In this document: positions 22,554 through 35,475 of the stretch, one piece after another
Layout of the letters: each line of letters begins with the position of its first letter
Position numbering within the stretch: the first letter of the stretch is position 1
Notes under the pieces: generated by a model
Database searches by the model: none
Told to the model about the DNA's origin: nothing
The model's input: only the letters and a program-made list of their open reading frames with translations
Assembly: GCA_038087015.1 (NCBI GenBank)
Contig: JASBNA010000004.1
Location: 1,426,001 to 1,490,000, forward strand
Reading direction: 5' to 3'
Length of the DNA stretch: 64,000 nucleotides
Source: Cerrena zonata
Lineage: Eukaryota > Basidiomycota > Agaricomycetes > Polyporales > Cerrenaceae
Program-made: the position numbers and the translations under genes

Positions 22554-23041
22554 CACTGGGTATAATACTGAATTTTTAGGCATAAAAAAGCAAGGAAAGA
22601 TTTTAGAAAAAGTCCCAGCTTTTTTACAAGACTTTGCACTCCAAAAGATCAAAAAAGATTTAGAATAGTTGTAAAATCTTTTGCAGCTAAAGAAGATGAA
22701 AAGAGTCTGAATTTTTGGTCTCATAAAATTCTCTATCGCTAAACAAACCAGTCTATTAGCCTATAAATCAACTTGTTAACTTATCAACTTACTTACTAAC
22801 AGTCTAATATGGCTAGAAGTCAACTAGTAAGTAGGTCAATAGGCCTGTAGATTAAGTGATAGAAGTTTTTATGAGACCAAAGATTCTGAATCCTTTCATC
22901 TTCTTTAGCTGCAAAAGATTTTGCAACTATTCTAAATCTTTTTTGATCTTTTGGAGTGCAAAGTCTAGTAAAAAAGCTGGGATTTTTTCTAAAATCTTTC
23001 ATTACTTTTTTATGCCTAAAAATTTGGTATTATACCCAGTA
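22554..23041 (+). mobile_element. CACT-ended MITE-like element, copy C (488 bp)
   Basis: The left end is CACTGGGTATAATACTG; the right end is ggtattatacccagta, with the terminal G changed to A. The target duplication is GAA (22551-22553, 23042-23044). Same length as copy A and the same orientation as copy B. Confidence 0.85.
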
Positions 23042-23044
23042 GAA

Positions 23045-24546
23045 GGAGAACTCAGCTATAGCCAAGTTAAGCGCTGAAGGCTCAGCAATAAGTAAAGAAA
23101 AGTGAAATGAAACACAAGTCCACCCTACATTAGGTGGAGCACTAAATACTGAAGCTAGAGCAAAGGGGAAAAGTGCTACTGGAAGCTGAGTGTCTACAGA
23201 GTCTGTTTATGAAGTCAAAAGATAGAATAGTTAAGGTGGAACATCACCAAAACACAAAGTTTAACAAGGTGGTGCTATGAGTCTACTTTCATCTATAAGA
23301 TGTCCAGTCCTGGGTCAATGAAGGTATGACAGGTAAGGACAAATGATAGTAGATCACCTTGGTAGCCATAGAGCTTGAAAAGATTTTGTACAATAATGCT
23401 CAGAAGCTCGCTAATCTCAAGACAATGGTGCATTGAAATACTAGATGATAATTTAGTGATACTTTAAAGCAACTAGATAGTTGAGCATACCAAGCTTGGT
23501 GGGGCAAAGTAAAGAAGGATGATTCAAGTGTGAGTAAATACCAGCACTTAGAAGAATGATATGAAAGGAAAGAGAGATTGAGTATGATCACATCAAGTTT
23601 ACAGCTCATGTTTGTTTATATTTATTTGTATTTATATATATCAGATATATTTATCAGACATGTTATTGCAAGCAACACAAATACAAAATACAATTTGACA
23701 AATGTTCTGAAGTAATACATAGTACACAGATTGTCTGAGAAAAGCATAATGTTAGAGAGAGAAACATGGAGAATAATGTCTGCAAAAAATAATATCTGAG
23801 TAAAAAAAATAATGTCTGTATAAAATGAATAATGTTGAAGTAAACAAAAATAATGTCTGGGTAAAAAAGAATAACATCTGAGTAAAAAAGAAAAAAGTCT
23901 GAGAAATATGAGAAACAAAACAAAAAGAGATACAGAAAACATGTCTGAATATAAAAATAATGTCTGTTTTAAAAAAGAAACAATATTCTATATGATATAT
24001 TATGCTGAGTAATATTTGTCTTATAAAAAGAGGGGGGGCCTCAAGCTGCTACAGCCTAGTCATCCTGAAAACAAGATATAAATCAGAGAATAAAGGCAGA
24101 GATTATGATATCAACTTACAGGTTGGTAGGGCACCTGGTTCATGCTGGCATAGAGTTGATCGGTGAGTTTCCAGTTAAACTTGAGATTCCTCTGCCATTC
24201 TTTGACCTTGTAGGGCTTGGCCTTACCATCCTAGATTTGCTGAAGATGATTGGTGAATCAAATCTCACATTGGATCATCCAATGCTCAATGCCCAACCTA
24301 GAGGCTTGCCAAGTAGCAAATTTTAGCCCCTAAGACACATCTGTGGTCTAGTCCCTCCCATATCCTAAACAAAGAGTGTAAAAATCAGTATTAGAAAAAT
24401 ATCAAAATATGATCAACTTACTGATGTAGACTCTATATATTCTGCAGATTGACTCTATAATACCAGTATCTATAAACTCATAATAACAATATGTTGGTGG
24501 TGCCACCTCAATCTGCTGATATGTGCAAACTGTGTTCTCAGTGTTA
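23045..24546. other. Repeat-rich region without genes
   Basis: Positions 23530-23630 resemble the middle of the dispersed repeat at 1.29-1.39 kb. A minisatellite-like tract occupies 23770-23975. Around 24.10-24.32 kb the minus strand has a coding-like scrap (KAKPYKVKEWQRN...), too short to name. Nothing else is seen. Confidence 0.45.
23770..23975 (+). repeat. Degenerate minisatellite of aataatgtctg units
   Basis: About eight copies of aataatgtctg or close variants (tatctgagt, acatctgagt) separated by A-rich spacers, unit about 25-30 bp. The short frames across it are artefacts of the repeat. Confidence 0.7.
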
Positions 24547-25023
24547 TTCAGCTATTATATAAGCATATTAGTCTATATATAATAAGCCAAAACAGATGTA
24601 GTAAACAAGGTTTTTAAGTGTTGTGTCCCAAGATATCTAGCTCACAATGTCATGATTTGGCTTTGCTTGCTTATGTCATGTCTCTGTATAGCCACTGCAT
24701 AACTTGACAGATGTGTAAAACTGACTCTCCTCAAATAGACCTGCCAGGAGTTGACATAAGGCTATTTTCTTCCTTAAGACATGCAGTCCTGGATAGAAGA
24801 AAATAGTGTAACCATCTAAGTGCAAGTAATACCAGCACTTGAATGGATGACATGGGGGAAGAGAGAGATTGAATAATGATCAAATCAAATTTTGCAGATC
24901 ATATTTGTACTTATTTGCTTAGGTAATAGTGTGAATGTGGTAGTAGCAATGTGAGGTCAATTGATGATTATATGGAGAGTCTCAATAGATAGAGATTGAG
25001 AAATGGAGGCTATTAGCAAAAGA

Positions 25024-25937
25024 TGTCGGAAAAATCTTATCTGCATTGGAATGGGGCGCCCATTGAAACCCAATTGGGATGAGAATTCCGATAAGATAAG
25101 CTCCATTGCAATCGCATCGTAACATAGGGCGCTAGCATTGAGCAACATTGGGTATACAACATGAATAAAACATGACATATCTACGTGGTTTTGCCATATA
25201 TTTGGAAAATTTCAATTGCTAAAGAAAGTAGAGATATTTCTCACATATACTATTGTCTCTATGCATAAGTAAAGCACACCTAACAGTCTGGACATCTCAG
25301 AAAGGGCACTAAAAGCGAATTTTAAACTTCAAACTCCCTTCTATTCATCATAATATAGTGCCATGGTACTGAAAACAACTCAGAGACATAATGTAAAGTG
25401 GATAAAATGAGCTCAGATGAGCCATTCACAAGGATTGCTTGACTTAGGTTGCAGTGCACTACTTGTCAAATGCTTAAGTCCTCTAAATCCGAGGAGTGGG
25501 ATATACCCCATTAACTTTCTCTGTACCTAAAGGCCTTTTAGACTAGTGGTTAAGATGTGTGGTCTTGCGCGGGTGAGGGCATGGGTTCGAACCCCCAGGT
25601 GAGTACAGTCAATATGTAAGTGGATCAATATCTCTGTGATTTACCAAGTAGTAAATATGTAATTAATATAATAATATATCATATACTAAGTAATAGTAAG
25701 TAATAATCAGCGTAGATACTAACTAATAAATAGTAAGACCCAGAAAGGTTACAAATTAGTTTTTGGGCACTACCGGACCGCTCATTGGGACGGCATTGGG
25801 ACGCCCATTGAAATGGGCGTCCCAATGTGATTCCAATGGTTACTCTCATATCTATATGCGGTCTCAATGCCGCCTCGGCATTAAGGCATCATAATGCCAT
25901 TGAAAGGGATTAAAACGCCCCCTTAAAATTTCCGACA
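25024..25937. mobile_element. 914-bp insertion with inverted ends and 2-bp duplication
   Basis: The ends are TGTCGGAAAAAT and aaaatttccgaca, an imperfect inverted repeat of about 9-13 bp. Comparison with the empty site in copy 1 (gcagaagaaagtagg) shows a 2-bp duplication GA at 25022-25023 and 25938-25939. Near the right end, 25795-25826 forms a perfect 14-bp hairpin (attgggacgcccat with its complement). cattg-type motifs recur near both ends. It contains a tRNA-like box pair at 25532-25603. No transposase is encoded. The superfamily is unclear; TG...CA ends also recall an LTR, but a 2-bp duplication does not fit one. Confidence 0.7.
25532..25603 (+). other. tRNA-like sequence with pol III A and B boxes (SINE-head-like)
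   Basis: An A-box-like TAGTGGTTAAG (25544-25554) and a B box GGTTCGAACC (25584-25593) are spaced as in a tRNA. The D-arm text resembles Glu/Asp/His-type tRNAs, but the acceptor stem and the outer T-stem pairs do not form, so it is not a functional tRNA by eye. It could be a degenerate tRNA or the head of a tRNA-derived SINE carried in the 914-bp insertion. Confidence 0.5.
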
Positions 25938-26333
25938 GAAAGTAGGTGATTTGGATAGAAAGTGGGAGAGATATAAGGCCAACAAGATATGTTCTAGAGG
26001 GAAAAAGCAGAATATGGGATGTTTTTGAAGCTTATTTGGGGTGATATGGGTACCATTAGATAGGGCTCAGAAAATGAAGTATAGTAGCAAAAAAAAACAT
26101 ATAATTTGGATAGAAATTGGGGGAGATATGGGGAAAACAACATATGAGAGATATATTTTGATAGAAGACTGTCATATATGGTATGGTTTCTATATTACAT
26201 AAGCAAAAACATGACCTATGTTGTCAGATTTTACTTTGCCAGTGGACACTTAATATCAACTATTCTATAAGCATATTAGTCCATATATAAGTGTGCCACA
26301 GATAAATATAAGTAAGTAATGATGTAGTTAGAG

Positions 26334-28722
26334 TTATCATACCTCAAGAATTGTAATAAGCTAGACAAAATTGACCCCAAACTCTAAGCTAGGGCTAGGT
26401 AATATTTTCATATTATAGTATAAGTGCTTCAGCAAAGTTTGGACAAGAAAAATGATATTTTCATATTTTAGAAATTGTAACAGCAAGAAAGACCTTATCA
26501 GCTGCTTTAAGAACATTTTTATCTCATTTATCTATTAATCTTTGTTCTAAAGCAGTTACCTTAGTAAGATCAGCTGTCTTAGGACTCTTTTCTTTTACCA
26601 CTTTTATTAGTCTATACTAACAATTGTTTGATAGATCTCAATAAAAAATAAACAAAACTAATCTCAGAGAGACTATCTCACTTCTATGCTTCTTGGACCA
26701 GACACAAGATTAGAGGTTGAGTGCAGTGTTTGTTTGTAGTTATATATAACTTAAGGTTCTTCTCACATACTTAGGCTTACCCATTTGGTAAATATAAGAC
26801 TTAGTTAAAAATTAGAAGTAAAGTTAAAGATATATTAGGTTTTTAGAGTGTAAATGAGTGCTATAAGTATCAGAGCTACAGATTTAGTGATAGTAGACAG
26901 TAATATTAAACAGTAATAATAACAACAGTACTTCAGTAAGAGGACATTTTCCTCTGAGGACAGGTTCCTCCTATGCTGTAATATAGAAGAGATCTATTTA
27001 TACAAATTTGGCAGAGAATTTCAAAACAAAAAAGGCATTATTATGTTCAAACAATGAGAAATGAAGCTACAATAATAAAAGAAAATGCATTGTGTGTCTT
27101 ACATTATCTGTACTAAAAAGGAAATAAAATAATGAGGTTTGATCTCTTTTACCATCTTCTCAGACTTATTTGATCTCCACATTTGGGAAACAAAGAGAAT
27201 CACATATTTTTTAAATTAATTCTAAGTTAGATGATAACATAATGACTACTTAGCAAACTTAACAGAACAAGTCAAAATAAAGAAAACAAGACTAACAAGA
27301 GTGAAAGCAATCTGAAAGAAACAGTTTTTAAGCAAAGTACAAATGTCCAAATGAGATCAGCAAAACACTATCAAAAGAGCAACATAAGTAGTAATAGAGA
27401 CAACTTAACAAAAATGTAGCAAGAAAGGTATAATAAAAACAACTTAAACAAAACTATTAATATTCTTGACCTTATTACTATCAATAGACTTAACAGAAGT
27501 TTCCACCTTATTCTTTTTATTTCTAAGACATCTAACTCAATAGCAACTTGCTAGATGGTGACAGTTACCTCTGCCATCCTGGTGAGTAAAAATAGTCAAG
27601 TCAATTTAGAGCTAAAGCTCAATTAAAGAGTTGAAAGGTCAGGCTCTTGACTGTCATAGACAGAGTCTTGCTATGGAGATACGTAGAGAGTAGAGGAGTC
27701 TTTGAGACACTTCTGGTATTGTCATATTATATTAGACCTAAAAGAAAGAAATTAAAATTTTCATTTAACACCATAACATATGAGTCAATACAGTCTAAAA
27801 TGTATCATCTAAGTCTTCATTTTATTACTTTACTAGAGATAGTTATGCACAAAAAGCTTTTTGAAATTGAGGAGAATAGATAAGGTAAAAGATATATCAA
27901 AAATGAGGTAAAGAGAGCAGTAAAATGCAAAAGCAAAGCAGAGAGAGTTAAAATTGACTGATATTGATAAATGGAGAATCTGATGCAGAAAGAATTAAAG
28001 TGAGAGAACAAGTGGTTGTTAAATAAAACCTCTTATAAAATTTGCTATAGTAAAGATACAAAAGCCAGAACCCATAACCTGTTAAAGGATAACTCAAATT
28101 AGGAAATAGATTAACCTAAAGATATACAAATGCTCTAGAGTATAATGAGAGCAGTTAAATTGAAAGATAATCAGAATATTTGCCTGAAACATAATGACAG
28201 CCAGTGTCAATTCATCTAGATCTGAAATTTATTCTATATGACACAATTTGGTGTTAATCTTTTGCCTCTCTCAAATTGCTCAACCTCTCCACATTTTCAC
28301 CTTAAACTAACATTCAACTCTATTCATCACTTATGCTATACATCATCAGTATTTATTTATAATTAATATTTTCTGGCTTCTTACTTTCTGCCCTAGACTT
28401 GCTGGTTATGATCCTGAGTAAATCATCTCTTAATTGCTCAACTCTAACTCACTAGAAAATTATATGATATTGAAATCTAACTCTGTTCTATACTCTCTTT
28501 TAATAGCTTCAGTTAATATATTATATTAGTTGTTATTAACATAGAATAGCCTTAGCACAGCTAAGGCTCTTTTTACATTAATTTCAACTTTCAGTAAATA
28601 CTTGATTTTTCAATTATCTTTTTAGCCTATATTTATTTGTTTCTGCATCTTTCTCTTGCTTTCTGAACTTCAATACTTTTTTTAACCTTAGTACATTACC
28701 TCACAGCTTCTTCTGTTTCAAC
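26334..28722. other. A+T-rich decayed repeat region
   Basis: No intact gene. Positions 26334-26465 carry the inverted counterpart of 296-400 (gcaaagtttggacaagaaa). Near 26475-26600 the minus strand has a coding-like relic (KTADLTKVTALEQRLIDK, then TGA). Positions 28083-28190 are the decayed partner of 22434-22553. The remainder shows frequent stops in all frames. Confidence 0.4.
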
Positions 28723-28727
28723 ATTTT

Positions 28728-29674
28728 TGTCACGGTCCGTCTTGGAGCGACGCGGAGGTCGCTAGAAGAGAGAGAGAGGGAAGGGAGAGATACGAGTCGG
28801 CGACTCGGGACCTGTAACATAGATAGTCAAATACAAATGGGCTTGGCTTCAACTTATGTGTTGCACCCTTCTAGGATACAGCCCTGGATTTCAGAGACAG
28901 TGCAAGTCGGGGACGTCGGGGAAGTAGGAGACCTAAGATGCAGACAGAGGTGAGTAGGAACACCGGAATAGTCACTAGGACGTTTTCGCCGGATTACAGA
29001 GTGTCAACTAGGAAGTCCTAGAAGACGAGTGGAGAAAGAGATGTTAAGATGGTGGACTAAACCGAAGTCAAGTCCTAGTCGGAGGAGTAGGGAATCACAC
29101 GGAGATCGGAGGTATGAGGACGAATCAAAGTCGAGTTTCGTACTAAGGAAATACAGCGAGCGAGACAAGTATTTATACTACGAGACTCCTACAAGGAATA
29201 GAGGACTTAGAAAAAATACGAAGGGGAGTAATGTGCGAATGGTGTGATAGGGATAGGGTCAGAATCATAGGACATGTGGAAAGGTACGGGAGGAAAGAAT
29301 ACGAGGTAATTAAACAAGAGATAAATGAGAGAGATATTACGGGGCTGATGATCGGAGGCCTATCGGCGATGTCGGGAAGGAAAGACGTGTGATAAGGAAC
29401 TATCTAAAAGAATCAGCTACGATAAGAGACCATGGATCAGATAAAGGCAAAAGGGTAAAAGGATATCAAAGATAAAGTGGAGGGCGAGTCGAAGGGTTGG
29501 GGGTAAATAGAATAAACGGAAGATGGGAGTATACAAATGTGGACAGATGAAATGACTGTGGGAAGAGCACATGGGATACAGAAGTATCGGGCCGAATCGG
29601 AAATTGACTAGTGTAGATCGGGTTTAGTAGGGATTAGGTACGTCATGTGATAGGGTTCTAGCATGGTTCTGACA
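28728..29674 (+). mobile_element. Solo LTR, 947 bp, with 5-bp target duplication
   Basis: It begins TGTCACGGTCC and ends TTCTGACA, giving inverted TGTCA/TGACA termini. ATTTT flanks it exactly on both sides (28723-28727, 29675-29679). It is visibly richer in G+C and CpG than the surrounding DNA, which suggests a recent insertion that has decayed less. No internal coding region accompanies it, so recombination between LTRs probably removed the body. The TGTCACG start is typical of basidiomycete Ty3/gypsy LTRs. Confidence 0.85.
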
Positions 29675-29679
29675 ATTTT

Positions 29680-32600
29680 CTAATATCTTAGTTGCAAATA
29701 AAACTTGTAATAGCTCTTGACTTTACTCAATAATCTTACTCACTAGCTATATCATAATATTATTTCCATTCTCTTCATAGCCTTGTTACTTCCAATATTG
29801 ATGATGTGTTCTATTATCCAAATATATGTAATTATTATATTATACTTCACAGATATAACCTTTTTCTAGAGTGTAGATTTTCTTTTTGTCTCTACTTTAC
29901 AATTCTTTTGCATCAAAACTTCATCAGTACTATTGGAGAACCTTAGAGTCTTTATAGAAGTGTAACCTCCACTTTAAGTACAATGTTCCAATATGCATAT
30001 TTCTTGCAGCATCAATCAACTTCAGTCTCAAAATGATATTTTATAATTATCTAGATCATAATAATCTTGCTGATAGTTTGTGCTTTGTTACAGTAGGTGG
30101 AACCTTTGATTCTATCAAAAGTGATCACATCTACCTAGTCAATTTATACCTCATTGTTGAATTTTCCCCTGATCTAATAATTCTCATCTCTCTTCTATGA
30201 TCTAACATGGTAATATTCTGATCTAAGCAAGTGAGACCTGCACAAATCTTTCACTCAGTATACTGCTAGAGACCTGTTCAGATAGATTGAATATAGCTTT
30301 AAAATGTAGCATCAGCTTTGAAAAACTGATTGTATGCATTACTTGTAAAGCTGAAAAACAGGCAGAAAAAATGGAAGAACTTTCTAGAATTATTTTCAAA
30401 ACTGGATAAATTGAAGAATGATCATAATGCTGTTTATATTTATTATCTTATTAACTAGATTACTATATTTTATTATTATTATTCTGCTTTTTTACTAGTA
30501 ATCACTACAAAAATGCCTATATTTTGGTACATTGTAGAGCTGAGGACCTGTATAATGAGTTGTAGAATCTGCTAACAACTTGAAAATTAGTCTAATTATA
30601 AGAAAATTGATATATATAGTGATAATTTACTGAAGCATATATGCATGACAAGATTGGAAAACCTATATTCTAATAAAAGTGTAGAGATGTTGTGATCAGT
30701 GTGATGAAACTACATTATATGTTGCTCTGTCCTAACTACATATTGATCCAAATTTATAACATGCCTTCTTAGTGTATATAGCAACAAAATCTATATATTG
30801 ATTGTTGTGATTATCAAACTAAATCAATGATGACCTAAGTTGATGTCCTATAGCCTGACAAATAGTAGTCATCCCAAGTCTACAGGAAGTTATTGTTGCA
30901 TAAAATATTTGTGAAATATATATGAGGTCACATGGCCCTTTGAGCCTAGCATATTTCAGGATTTTGCTTTGCCAATAAATAAATAAGAAATTATTACCTC
31001 CTAGGGTATATGCTAGCTATGCCTCTATTGAGTACAAAGAGAACAGATGAAGTTTTAGCATATACTTAAATAGCATTGCAATATAGTGACATAAAGACTG
31101 AAATAAATATATGATTATTTCTTGCAATATAGCAAGCTACTAGTTATAGTTTTTAAACTATTAGCAAAGTGTCAAGATGATTGTAAAAAGTGATTGGCTT
31201 ACCCTTTAAGTGGTACTATGGTATTTGAGAGTGGTTTGATCTTATATTTGGGTGTGATCAATATATAAATCTATACAAAGTTTGGTCTCTGTATTAAGAA
31301 TGTATTTATTTACTTAAGTAATGATAGCCTCTTTTGGCAGAGCACAATTTATCTTGCTTGTTTTGTTAGTGTTAATCACAAGTAGAAAAAGTAAAGTATA
31401 TAATTGCATAGTCACTTTGAATCTAATGATTTAATTTAATTTTAGAAATATTTATGCTCATATGCACCAAAATCCTTAATTAAATATTGAAGTCACTCAA
31501 CTCAACTATATTTAAAGATATAAACCAATATAAATGGGAGATATCAAAATTGCAAAAAAATCACAGTATAATAGTCATTAGAGAGCTCCAATATACTCAG
31601 CTTATCTTGAAACTTCAATGCCCCACTCTGCAAAAAGATATATATTATATGTTGCAACTAATTATAATATCTAATGACATTATAAAATCAGGGCCTATAT
31701 TGCCTATTTAATATACTGAATTGGAATTCAATTACCAATCACCAAGTTTACATATCAAAATATCAATATATGTAAGCATAACTGTCTCATTTCTCATACT
31801 GTTCTAAATCTGCTAATTCTGCTAATAAGCATATTTACATAAATGTCTAAAGTCCAAGTGCACAATTCTGAATCTGAATTCTAAGTCCAAGTTAAAATAT
31901 AAGATTATTTACTGAGCTTTTCTATAGTCTCTTCAATGATATTAGTGAGTAGCCTATAAGCATTCACACTGGGTAATTGAATATAAAGTTGAGTATGAGG
32001 TTCAATATCTGAAAATGGTTCTTATATGAGAACAGTTTTATAGAATATGGCTTTGTATTCATTTATGAATTAGAGAAAATTTGAGTAAATATCTGTAGCA
32101 TATAAATGAGAAGAGGACATATATATAATATATCAAATAGAGTAGAGGCTGTGGTTGCTTTCTATTCAATAATATATGAAAATATAAAACTAGATGTATC
32201 TTAGTAGCATTATGAGTGGTAGGCTTGATATTTGTGGTAGCCTTCTATAAAGGAAAGCAATGAGTATAAAAATAGCAGAAGCAGCAAGAGTCTTGCTCTT
32301 AGTCTGCTTCATTTAGCCTTTTGTAGTGCAGCATTCTTATAGTTCATTATCTCAAATGTGTTTTAAACTTGCCTATTCTATGCCCTCATTGTCTATCCGG
32401 CAGACTGGTGAGGAGAACTTGGACTAACTATGTAAGCTCATCTTTGTGACATTTTTATCTGACAAATTATTTACAACAATAATGATAGAAAGTAGCTATA
32501 TGCAGGTAGTAATTTTTAAAATATAAAGATAAATAGAGTGCATATATTCACATTATTATTATAGGAGGACTGAATATATACTTAATCTCTTCTAAATGCA

Positions 32601-35019
32601 TATCCAGTTCCCTCATAATGATAATATGAGTATATACATATATACAACTTTGCTTAAGCCTAGGGTAGCATTTTTAGATTTAGTAGTCCTAGTAATGTTA
32701 TGATAGCAAGTAAAGTAGTAGTGTGAGAATATATATTGTCTATTTGAATGTTGTTTTCTTCAAGTTGACTAGTTGTTGCTGATATCAATTGGCAGTATCT
32801 TGTTTATTAACAAGAGGGAAGTTTAGAATGAGATAATTTAGCAGATCTGAGATATAAATGTTAGTTTGTATACTACCTATATATAAAATGAGGAGGAACA
32901 TAGGTGAGAGAAGGATGGATAAATTTGATTGTGAATTTGGAGATTTGAAATCTATATGCTGCATTGGCAAGGCTATTTGAGCTGAATAAATCAGGTTCTG
33001 TTTGCTAGTATTTGGCAACTTGTATTTTAAATTTAAGATGAAGAGGATTTAAAACTGTATATAAAAAGTTGACTGGATTTATGACTAGCTTATTTATATT
33101 TGGCAACTTGCCTTTTGTGGACCAACTAACTCCAGCCTGAGACTCAACATACACTGTTAGGTCAAAGCTATCATTTTTCTTATTTTAATAAGTCAGAATT
33201 GGATCTATTATTTGAGAACTAACTGAGGTCATAATGATTACTTTTATATGATGTACTTTTTTTGTTCTTTTGATTGTTAGAAAGACCCTCTCCTAGATCC
33301 TCTTGACTGATGTCATCTTTGAATCTCTACACTATTTACTCAATAGCAGAAATTAAAATACATTCTACTTATAACTATCTGTATCTTTATTTCTCTATGT
33401 CAATAGATCTCTTTCAATATACATATGCTATCACTTCTTCTAGGTAGTATATATATACAATATCTTTTCAATTTCAATAATCCCCTGAGCTCTACTAAGA
33501 GGCTCAACACTCAGTGATTTCTTTTAGCATGATACTGTTAGATTTTGTTCAGCATCTCTTTAAGGTTAGCAAGTTTTGATAAATTACTAAGATAAAAGAA
33601 ACTTTTGCAGGCTTTCATTTTGAAATCTACCATCATTGATCAATTAATTATATCACATAGTCTAGCTTTTTTTGTGGTTTAATAAAAAAACAGTATATCA
33701 ATATGGTGTTTAATATATCTGCCAATTAAGGTAGCTTTAACTTATGTGATAGAATAGAGTTATCATTAAAAATCTGGTACCTCTTTTCCACTACTTTAAC
33801 AGCAAATATCTCTTCTTTTAAAGTTATTCTATGAGAATAGGCTGAGCATAAAATAGAAGCATAATGCAATAAGAAGCATTGGGTTCTGATGCTCCAATGA
33901 CAGTGAGACAAGGATCAGCTTAAGTGAGGACATCGGTATAGATTCAATATTCTCAATATAGTTACTGAGTAAAGTGCAGAACTAGCTATTCTCCATATAG
34001 ATCAGAGATAGTGCAAACATATTTGCATTATAAAGTTGCAACTTGCAAAATAGAATATTAATTACCAATAATGAAAGGGTGATTGAATAAAGAGCAAGGA
34101 GGCTAGGGGATATTCCAAGTGCAGATGTCAGTGGTAGACTCATTGATAGTAGCAAAGACAATGGTGGTTTTCTTGGCAGTGGATTTAAGAACCAAGGTGA
34201 GAAATAATAATAATAATAAAACCACTGATCATACAATCTCCAATCTTTGGTTTGACATCTCAACTTCTAGTAGTCTCAATATCTCACTACTAGCTCTCAA
34301 ATTTATCTGTTCCTCTTTTTCTTTTTACTTTTTCTCTGACTCTCACCTCACCACTCTACTTTATTTTAGAGCTGAGTCATAGTGATGCATCTTTGTTACA
34401 AATAGACTGGTCTATCTTATCTCAATAATAAGGGTATATCTTTTCATCTAGACTCTGCTCAAGACTGTTTCAAAATTATAGCAGACTTTTTTATCTGTTA
34501 AAGACTTAATAATTAAATCAAACTATCTAGAAAGTTTATATGAGTCAAGGCAGAATGTTTTTCATATCACTTCTATCAGCCATACATCATTGATTAGGCT
34601 AAAAAGGTATAAGACTATATATTATATTAGAAATAGACTTATATGTAGACTTAAGTAGGTCACACTAATTTATCACTTCCATAAGCTTAAAGTAGTTATC
34701 TAACTTCTGTGCTTTCTCTTATTCTTATAGAGTTTCTTTCTTATATCTCATAAAGAACTTTATCTAAAATAGTAGGGTCTATTTATAGCTGAAAATCTTG
34801 TCCACCACATATATCAAACTATCAAGCTGCCTAAAGTCATAAGTAAACACCAAATCATAACTCAGAAACAGCAAGTTATTACTTAGAATATAGATTCTTA
34901 GCTTGCTAATATGAAAGATAAGGTAAATTTGCCACTTTCTCAGTTCCTATGGTAGATCTAGGATACAAGTAGAAGCCTTGTAATAAGCTTGTAATACTAA
35001 AAATAGCTCAGTGAACTTA
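29680..35019. other. A+T-rich, ORF-poor DNA
   Basis: I find no gene, no recognisable transposon protein and no RNA gene. Frames are short and use low-complexity A+T-rich codons. A small (TAA)n microsatellite lies near 34205-34220. It may be long-decayed transposon sequence. Confidence 0.5.
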
Positions 35020-35475
35020 TATTAGATATAATAAAGAATTTTAAGCATAAAAGATTTTAGAAAAAATCTTTTGTACTTTAAAGAGATTTTAAAAATTCAG
35101 GATAGTTGTAAAATCTTTTACAATTGAAAAAGATAGAAAGATTTTGAATCTTTAATATTATCAAATCTCTAATCACTTTATAAACTAAACTATTGATAGA
35201 CAAATTAAATTATTGACTAGTTGATAATTTTACTTATAGTTTAATATAGTTATAAGCTAACTAGTAAATAGATCAATAGGCTTGTAAGTAAAATAAGAGA
35301 GGATTTTATAAAACTACTAATATAAATTTTTTTATTCTTTTTCAATTGCAAAAAAATTCACAATAATTATTCTGAATTTCTTTGCTCTTTTAAAATATAA
35401 GGACAAGTAAAAAAAGCTGAGATTTAAAAAAAGAAATTTCTTTGTCTCTTTATGCTTAAGAATTATATAGTTTAC
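35020..35475 (+). mobile_element. CACT-ended MITE-like element, copy D (heavily decayed)
   Basis: The order of landmarks matches copies B and C (agcataaaagattttagaaa, gatagttgtaaaatctttt, ctagtaaatagatcaatagg, agtaaaaaaagctgagat), but many C and G positions are now T and A, and both terminal CACT motifs are lost. The ends given are approximate. Confidence 0.65.

Larger units (their letters stand above)
24547..26333 (+). repeat. Dispersed repeat, copy 2, interrupted by a 914-bp insertion
   Basis: Matches 1018-1860 on both sides of the insertion at 25024-25937. At its right end lies a single arm of the palindrome found at 1714-2066, followed by the inverted counterpart of the sequence at 296-330. 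No ORF. Confidence 0.75.

Noticed and set aside
23622..23942. 106-codon minus-strand ORF rich in Phe/Leu
   Set aside because: It is the reverse reading of the aataatgtctg minisatellite.
25532..25603. Functional tRNA gene
   Set aside because: The acceptor stem and two T-stem pairs do not form, although the A and B boxes are good.
27647..28011. ORFs of 78 and 64 codons
   Set aside because: A+T-rich composition, no motif, and located in decayed repeat sequence.
29029..29247. 72-codon Arg/Ser-rich ORF
   Set aside because: It lies wholly inside the solo LTR and resembles no protein.
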